Assembly: GCA_001897035.1 (NCBI GenBank)
Contig: MKRS01000627.1
Location: 1 to 6,046 of the forward strand
Source: Bacteroidales bacterium 45-6
Lineage (GTDB): Bacteria; Bacteroidota; Bacteroidia; Bacteroidales; Dysgonomonadaceae
Length of the DNA stretch: 6,046 nt
Reading direction: 5' to 3'
A program made the translations under genes and the position numbers. Shown piece by piece: positions 5,546 to 6,046 of the stretch. A model generated the notes under the pieces. The model had not been told where the DNA came from. It worked only from the letters and a program-made list of their open reading frames with translations, and made no database searches. The first letter of the stretch is position 1, and every line of letters starts with the position of its first letter.

Positions 5546-6046
5546 TTAGCGCACAACAACTTTCTCCAGTTGAACACCACTCTTGAAGTGAACATAAACA
5601 AAGTAGAGTCCTTTTTGGAGAGATTCAGTGTTGACAACCAATTTCTTGTCTTCAAAAGTAGGGCGCACCGTGGCGACTAATTTCCCTGCAAGATCGAAAA
5701 GAACTACCTGCTGGATCGGTTCGGATGGGCTTGAGACAGTGAAGTGCGTGCTTACCGGATTAGGATATAGGCTGATTTTCTGACCAGCGTCCGAAGCAGC
5801 TTGGTCAATGCCCGAAAGGGAAGCGACCGTCACTAAGCATGAATCAATCACAACCGTATTTTCGATAGCAGCAACAATATAGGTTGCACCCGGCGACACC
5901 GCAGTGACCATACCCGAATTGTCCACAGTGGCAACTGATTGGTTCCGGCTTTTCCAAACTACATTCTTGTAAATAGAGTTAGCAGGCGTAACCGAAGCAT
6001 TCAAATTTACCGTTTCGCTGGTGGTCAACTGGATACTTTTGTTGCT
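5546..6046 (-). CDS. Secreted protein C-terminus: BIG2 Ig-like domain plus type IX secretion sorting domain (partial)
   Basis: The last 166 residues are visible; the reading frame stays open to the right window edge, so the start lies outside. Fragment residues about 5-74 form a bacterial Ig-like (BIG2) domain, with VVWKSRNQSVATVDNSG, then MVTAVSPGATYIVAA, and a late cysteine (C70) in the CLVTV strand. After a short linker, residues about 91-166 match the type A C-terminal sorting domain of type IX secretion: ISLYPNPVSTHFTV, VVLFDLAGKLVA, LQKGLYFVYVHFKSG, and the terminal EKVVVR. In known type IX substrates, this domain directs outer-membrane translocation and is then usually cleaved, with surface attachment or release. 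The catalytic or binding part of the protein is missing, so its activity is unknown. An internal TTG at 6028 is not a credible start because the Ig domain begins upstream of it. Confidence 0.93.
   Translation of the reverse strand, partial: SNKSIQLTTSETVNLNASVTPANSIYKNVVWKSRNQSVATVDNSGMVTAVSPGATYIVAAIENTVVIDSCLVTVASLSGIDQAASDAGQKISLYPNPVSTHFTVSSPSEPIQQVVLFDLAGKLVATVRPTFEDKKLVVNTESLQKGLYFVYVHFKSGVQLEKVVVR

Noticed and set aside
1..6046. CRISPR array, tRNA/rRNA genes, insertion sequences or a defence system
   Set aside because: No regularly spaced repeats, tRNA-like cloverleaf, transposase motifs, terminal inverted repeats or nuclease/toxin domains were seen on either strand.

Overview
The window looks like chromosomal DNA from a member of the Bacteroidota, probably Bacteroidales. 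Three things support this. The right-hand gene ends in a type IX secretion (Por) C-terminal sorting domain. Candidate promoters carry the Bacteroidota-type -7 octamer TAnnTTTG. The start codons lack Shine-Dalgarno sequences and sit in A/T-rich leaders. The species cannot be fixed from the sequence alone, and most of the content is housekeeping.

Layout. At the left edge, a minus-strand gene shows only its first 40 codons and resembles the N-terminus of a long-chain polyprenyl diphosphate synthase. A 213-bp divergent intergenic region (122-334) separates it from polA (335-3109), a full-length DNA polymerase I with all three enzymatic domains and intact catalytic residues. Tightly behind polA, on the same strand, come a 64-aa protein with two predicted membrane helices (3144-3338), a YqaA-type VTT/DedA-like membrane protein (3343-3834) and a compact radical SAM protein of the COG0731 type (3857-4636). 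The gaps are 34, 4 and 22 bp, so these four genes are probably one transcription unit.

A 238-bp stretch without a convincing gene (4637-4874) follows. It holds a 40-codon ORF and other short readings of doubtful meaning. Next is a 185-aa flavodoxin-fold NAD(P)H-dependent quinone reductase-like protein (4875-5432). A perfect 20-bp inverted repeat with a 5-nt loop (5471-5515) lies between this gene and a convergent minus-strand gene. That gene (5546-6046, 5' end outside the window) encodes the C-terminal end of a secreted protein, with a BIG2 Ig-like domain followed by the type IX sorting domain.

No obvious functional pathway links the genes. polA serves DNA repair and Okazaki-fragment processing, the small protein and YqaA homologue are membrane proteins of unknown role, and the radical SAM enzyme has no visible substrate partner. 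I see no mobile element, CRISPR array, tRNA or rRNA, and no clear evidence of an undescribed multi-gene system. The points most worth a second look are the uncharacterised polA-linked trio, a possible clamp-binding peptide in the PolA linker, and the gene-poor 4637-4874 stretch.
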